Source of the DNA: JANYJJ01 sp043749975
Lineage (GTDB): Bacteria; Pseudomonadota; Gammaproteobacteria; Burkholderiales; Burkholderiaceae_C
DNA length: 9,024 nucleotides
Direction of reading: 5' to 3'
NCBI GenBank assembly: GCA_043749975.1
Contig: JAYVCL010000399.1
Coordinates: 1-9,024, forward strand
Of the stretch, positions 5,547 to 9,024 are shown in pieces. Within the stretch, counting starts at the first letter, position 1; the number at the start of each line of letters is the position of its first letter. Made by a program: the position numbers and the translations under genes. The notes below the pieces were generated by a model that was not told where the DNA came from, searched no databases, and saw only the letters and a program-made list of their open reading frames with translations.

Positions 5547-7652
5547 ATGAATCGCGACCAACTCAAGAAGCTCGAAAAAGACCTCTGGGCCGCCGCCGAC
5601 AAGCTGCGCGCCAACTCCGACCTCAAGGCCAGCGAGTACTCCACGCCCGTGCTCGGCCTGATCTTCCTGAAGTTCGCCGACAACAAGTACCGCCAGCATG
5701 AAGACGCCATCCTCGCCGAGTACCAGGCGCTGAAAGGCACGCGGCGCGAAAAGCCGCTGCAAGACATCGCGATCGAGAAGTGCGGCTTCGCGCTCGCCCC
5801 GCATGCGCGCTACGACTACCTGCTGCACCTGCCCGAAAAAGAAGACATCGCCAAGGCCATTCGCGGCGCGATGAACTCGATCGAACGCAGCAAGCCCGAG
5901 CTTGAAGGCGTGCTGCCGCAAGAGGAGTACGGCCGTTTCACCCGCTCCGAGCAGAACAAGACGATCCCGAAGGCCTTGCTCAAGTTGTTCTCGGACATTC
6001 CGCTCGACGCCAGCGGCGATGTCTTCGGCCAGATCTATGAATACTTTCTGGCCGAATTCGCCATGTCCGAGGGCCAGGGTGGCGGCGAATTCTTCACGCC
6101 GAGATCGGTGGTGCGGCTGATGGTCGAGATCATCGAGCCGCACGGCGGCAAGGTGTTCGATCCGGCCTGCGGCTCGGGCGGCATGTTCGTGCAGTCGGCC
6201 CAGTTCATCGAGCAGCACCGCAGCGACGTGAACGCCAAGGCCGGCGCGTCGAGCGACGTGTATGTGTACGGGCAAGAGAAGACGCTTGAGACCGTCAAGC
6301 TCGCGAAGATGAACCTGGCGGTCAACGACTTGCGCGGTGAAATCCGCCAGGCCAACACCTACTACGAAGACCCGTTCGCCAGCTTCGGCGCGTTCGACTA
6401 CGTGATGGCCAACCCGCCCTTCAACGTCGACGACGTGAGCCTGCCCACGGTCGAGAAAGACAAGCGCTTCAACACCTACGGTGTGCCGCGCAACAAGGGC
6501 AAAGGCAAGCGCGGCGACGAGAACGCCGAGACCGTGCCGAACGGCAACTACCTCTGGATCAACCTGTTCGCCACCTCGCTCAAGCCCGGCGGGCGTGCCG
6601 CGCTGGTGATGGCCAACTCGGCGTCTGACGCGCGCCATTCCGAGGCCGACATCCGCCGCACGCTGATCGAGAAGAACCTGATCTACGGCATGCTCACGCT
6701 GCCGTCGAACCTGTTCTACACCGTCACCCTGCCGGCCACGCTGTGGTTCTTCGACAAGGGCAAGGCCGACGACAAGGTTCTGTTCATCGACGCGCGCAAC
6801 ATCTTCACGCAGGTCGATCGTTCGCACCGCGAGCTGAGCGACGAGCAGTTGCAAAACATCGCGCTGATTCCGCGCCTGCACAAGGGCCGGCGCACGAAGT
6901 TCGTGCGGCTGGTGGCGCGCTACTTCGCGCAAGGCATCGCGCGGCTCACCGAGAACCAGGCGCACATCCCTGCGCTGGCGGCGCAGTTGCTGGCCGTGCT
7001 GGGCGAAGAAGACGACGCGGCGGCTGCTGCGGCGGGGCGTGATGCGGGGGCGCATCTGCGAACGCAGTGGGCGGATTTGACACCGCTGATCGAGGCGCAT
7101 GCAGACTACCAGCGCGAGCACAGCGCGGATGCCGATGTGGATGCGCACAACCTCGCGCAGCGCGCGTTGCAGGCGAACTTCACGCCGTTCTTCGCGGCCT
7201 TGCACGCCAGCCTGAAGCAGCTCGACAAGGCCATCCGCGAGTTGGAGAAGCGCGCGGCTGTGGTGGCGAAGGCCTCAGGCAAACGCGGCAGCACCAGCCG
7301 CGACACGAAGTGGCTGAAGGAAGCGGTGCAGGCCTTGCACGACGAAGTGAAGTCGGCCGAGAGCTGGTTCCAGCACATCCAGTGGCTGCAAGACCGCTTT
7401 CCACAGGCGAGGTACGAAGACGTGACCGGGCTGTGCAAGCTCGCCTCGCCGGAGGAAATGAAGGAGCAGGACTATTCGCTCAACTCGGGGCGGTATGTGG
7501 GTGTGGTGATCGAGGAGGATGGGAAGACGGAAGAAGAGTTCATGGTCAGCATTCGCGCAGGGGCTGATGAGCTTCAGGAGCTTCACGTGGATGCGCACCT
7601 ACTGGAGAGCGTTATTGCCAAGAACTTGCAGCGTCTGGTGGGCGACGCATGA
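5547..7652 (+). CDS. hsdM: Type I restriction-modification methyltransferase subunit HsdM (701 aa)
   Basis: HsdM is the modification subunit of a type I restriction-modification complex. With HsdS it transfers a methyl group from S-adenosylmethionine to the N6 of adenine in the target. The N-terminal helical domain (about 1-150) is followed by the methyltransferase fold: GGEFFTPRSVVRLMV (179-193), the AdoMet motif I FDPACGSGGMF (204-214) and catalytic motif IV NPPF (289-292). The C-terminal NSGRYVGV (646-653) resembles the family's HsdS-contact region. The ATG at 5547 is the first possible start, since an in-frame TGA ends 3 bases upstream; no clear Shine-Dalgarno. At 701 residues it is much longer than EcoKI HsdM (529). 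The extra part (about 430-640) is helical and charged, with an Ala-rich linker EEDDAAAAAAG (487-497). Its stop overlaps the hsdS start. Confidence 0.95.
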   Translation: MNRDQLKKLEKDLWAAADKLRANSDLKASEYSTPVLGLIFLKFADNKYRQHEDAILAEYQALKGTRREKPLQDIAIEKCGFALAPHARYDYLLHLPEKEDIAKAIRGAMNSIERSKPELEGVLPQEEYGRFTRSEQNKTIPKALLKLFSDIPLDASGDVFGQIYEYFLAEFAMSEGQGGGEFFTPRSVVRLMVEIIEPHGGKVFDPACGSGGMFVQSAQFIEQHRSDVNAKAGASSDVYVYGQEKTLETVKLAKMNLAVNDLRGEIRQANTYYEDPFASFGAFDYVMANPPFNVDDVSLPTVEKDKRFNTYGVPRNKGKGKRGDENAETVPNGNYLWINLFATSLKPGGRAALVMANSASDARHSEADIRRTLIEKNLIYGMLTLPSNLFYTVTLPATLWFFDKGKADDKVLFIDARNIFTQVDRSHRELSDEQLQNIALIPRLHKGRRTKFVRLVARYFAQGIARLTENQAHIPALAAQLLAVLGEEDDAAAAAAGRDAGAHLRTQWADLTPLIEAHADYQREHSADADVDAHNLAQRALQANFTPFFAALHASLKQLDKAIRELEKRAAVVAKASGKRGSTSRDTKWLKEAVQALHDEVKSAESWFQHIQWLQDRFPQARYEDVTGLCKLASPEEMKEQDYSLNSGRYVGVVIEEDGKTEEEFMVSIRAGADELQELHVDAHLLESVIAKNLQRLVGDA

Positions 7653-8851
7653 CTGCCCAAGAATGGCCGCTCGTTCCGCTGGGCGAGCTGTGCCGATGGG
7701 TGGCATCTGGTGGGACGCCGCTGCGTACCGTTCCCGACTACTACGTTGGCGGGACCGTCCCGTGGCTGAAGACCGGTGAGGTCAAGAAGTCTTTCGTTTA
7801 TGAAACGGAGGAATTCATCACCGAGCGCGGCCTTGAAAACTCGTCGACGAAGCTCATTCCTCCAAACAGTCTCATCGTCGCGATGTACGGCGACGGTGAC
7901 ACCGCTGGTCATGTCGCAATCAACAAGATCCCCCTGACGACAAATCAAGCGTGCTGCAACTTCGTCGTGGATGACGCAAAGGCGGACTACCGCTACCTCT
8001 ACTACTACCTCAAAGGCAGCTACACGAACTTGGTGGGATTGAAGGTCGGCGGGTCGCAGCAGAACCTGAACTCTAAAACGCTAAGGCGGTTTCCGATTTC
8101 CCTTCCGTTGATTGCCACTCAACGCAAGATCGCCGCCATCCTCTCCGCCTACGACGACCTGATCGCCAACAACCAGCGGCGCATCACGCTGCTGGAATCC
8201 ATGGCCGAGGAAATCTATCGCGAGTGGTTTGTGCGGATGCGGTTTCCGGGCCACCAGGAGGTGCAGCGGTTCAAGGGATTGCCGTCGTCCTGGGCACTGA
8301 AGTCGTTCAAGGATTTCTGCGTTCTGCAGCGGGGCTACGACTTGCCTGACAGCAGCATGCAGCCAGGCCACTATCCCGTGATTGCGTCCACTTCCATCAA
8401 GGGCTTTCACAGCGAGTTCAAGGTCAATCCGCCCGTCATCACCACGGGCCGGTCCGGGAGTCTTGGGACCGTGTTGCTGGTCAACAAGAAGAGCTGGCCG
8501 TTGAACACGGTGTTGTACGTGAAGGACTTTTGCGGGAACTCGCCGTTCCTTATTTACTACACGCTGCGCAGTCTGAAGCTGGAGACGTTCAATGTCGGTG
8601 CCGGAGTTCCCACGCTGAACCGAAACCACTTGTCGAGCCTTGGCATCGCCGTACCCGACGCCGCATTGCAGCGGCGGTTCGACGCGGTCCTCGGACCGAT
8701 GAATGCGCAGGCGTCGATGCTCGCTGAGGTAAGCGAGAAGCTCACGGTACAGCGAGACGCTCTCCTCCCCCGCCTCATCTCCGGCAAACTCAAGGTCGAT
8801 CACCTCGACATCCAACTCCCCCCATCGATGCGGGAGAAAGTTACTGCCTGA
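7649..8851 (+). CDS. hsdS: Type I restriction-modification specificity subunit HsdS (400 aa)
   Basis: HsdS selects the bipartite DNA target for methylation and cleavage and holds the complex together. It has the usual two-half layout: target recognition domain 1 (about residues 5-150), a conserved helical spacer (about 155-200, around RKIAAILSAYDDLIANNQRR and EEIYREWFVRMRFPG), domain 2 (about 210-335) and a second helical stretch (about 338-382, ending LPRLISGKL). The spacer and C-terminal helices set the gap between the two half-sites; the recognised sequence cannot be read from here. The ATG overlaps the hsdM stop as ATGA, so translation is probably coupled. Codon use in domain 1, especially about 7780-8100, is less G/C-biased at third positions than in hsdM, as often seen when recognition domains are exchanged. 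The length is normal and no frameshift is seen. Confidence 0.94.
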   Translation: MTAQEWPLVPLGELCRWVASGGTPLRTVPDYYVGGTVPWLKTGEVKKSFVYETEEFITERGLENSSTKLIPPNSLIVAMYGDGDTAGHVAINKIPLTTNQACCNFVVDDAKADYRYLYYYLKGSYTNLVGLKVGGSQQNLNSKTLRRFPISLPLIATQRKIAAILSAYDDLIANNQRRITLLESMAEEIYREWFVRMRFPGHQEVQRFKGLPSSWALKSFKDFCVLQRGYDLPDSSMQPGHYPVIASTSIKGFHSEFKVNPPVITTGRSGSLGTVLLVNKKSWPLNTVLYVKDFCGNSPFLIYYTLRSLKLETFNVGAGVPTLNRNHLSSLGIAVPDAALQRRFDAVLGPMNAQASMLAEVSEKLTVQRDALLPRLISGKLKVDHLDIQLPPSMREKVTA

Positions 8852-8961
8852 AAGCCCGCGATGAAGGAGCAGCGCCCGAAAGACTTTGTGCCGTACCCGC
8901 TCGGCGCGCGGCAGCGGCAGGTTGGAGCGACAATCAAACTCGTTTCACTTCGGGGCATTCC

Positions 8962-9024
8962 ATGCAACTGACTGCGGTTCTCACGCACGCCGAAGAGGGC
9001 GGATTCATCGCCCTGAATCCCGAG
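8962..9024 (+). CDS. hicB: HicB-family antitoxin, N-terminal 21 codons (runs off right edge)
   Basis: The visible start, MQLTAVLTHAEEGGFIALNP, matches the first strands of the HicB RNase-H-like fold as I recall it from many HicB antitoxins of HicAB toxin-antitoxin systems. HicB neutralises the HicA mRNA interferase and usually represses its own operon. The frame is open to the window end. A weak CGGGG lies 7 bases before the ATG, and no other in-frame start is near. The 110-base gap after hsdS suggests its own promoter, though I cannot point to a convincing one. hicA is expected just downstream but is not in the window. With only 21 residues visible the family call is good but not certain. 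Confidence 0.7.
   Translation, partial: MQLTAVLTHAEEGGFIALNPE

Noticed and set aside
7000..7060. Ala/Asp-codon run in hsdM as a phase-variable repeat
   Set aside because: The GCG/GCT/GAC codons are mixed and do not form a uniform short tandem repeat that would slip readily.
5346..7205. 619-codon open frame on the minus strand opposite hsdM
   Set aside because: It lies antisense to a clear HsdM. High GC3 genes often leave long open antisense frames. The product is Arg/Val/His-rich with no recognisable domain.
8897..8917. CCGCT...AGCGG inverted repeat after hsdS as a terminator
   Set aside because: The stem is only 5 bases in GC-rich DNA and no T-tract follows.
8861..8971. 36-codon frame between hsdS and hicB
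   Set aside because: It has no recognisable product and overlaps the hicB start in another frame; it is too short to support.

Overview
The window is GC-rich bacterial chromosome. Codon usage and the look of the proteins (Rep-type helicase, SppA, AEC transporter, SmpA/BamE-like lipoprotein) point to a betaproteobacterium, most likely order Burkholderiales near Comamonadaceae. This placement is by recognition only; no search was run. No tRNA, rRNA, CRISPR array or insertion sequence was seen.

Layout. Positions 2-1135 (minus) hold the N-terminal 378 codons of a Rep/UvrD-family helicase that runs off the left edge. An untranslated stretch of about 330 bases follows, with a possible operator, then a small conserved-looking 91-residue protein of unknown function (1467-1742, plus). 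Next is a full-length two-domain signal peptide peptidase SppA (1772-3640, minus), convergent with the small gene. Divergent from sppA is an AEC-family permease (3731-4762, plus) carrying an in-frame 27-base tandem duplication. A small lipoprotein with two BamE/SmpA-like repeats follows (4898-5401, plus), ending at a plausible terminator hairpin.

The right-hand part (5547 to the end) is a defence island edge. It holds a type I restriction-modification methyltransferase subunit, hsdM (5547-7652), overlapping by 4 bases the specificity subunit hsdS (7649-8851). After a 110-base gap comes the first 21 codons of a HicB-type antitoxin (from 8962). HsdM and HsdS together would form a sequence-specific adenine methyltransferase. 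The restriction subunit HsdR is not in the window; if present it should lie to the right, beyond a HicB/HicA toxin-antitoxin pair.

The left two thirds is ordinary housekeeping chromosome. I see no clearly undescribed system. The points most worth checking are the TA gene next to hsdMS, the unusually long HsdM C-terminal region, the tandem duplication in the transporter, and the double-repeat lipoprotein with Asp after the lipid-anchor Cys.
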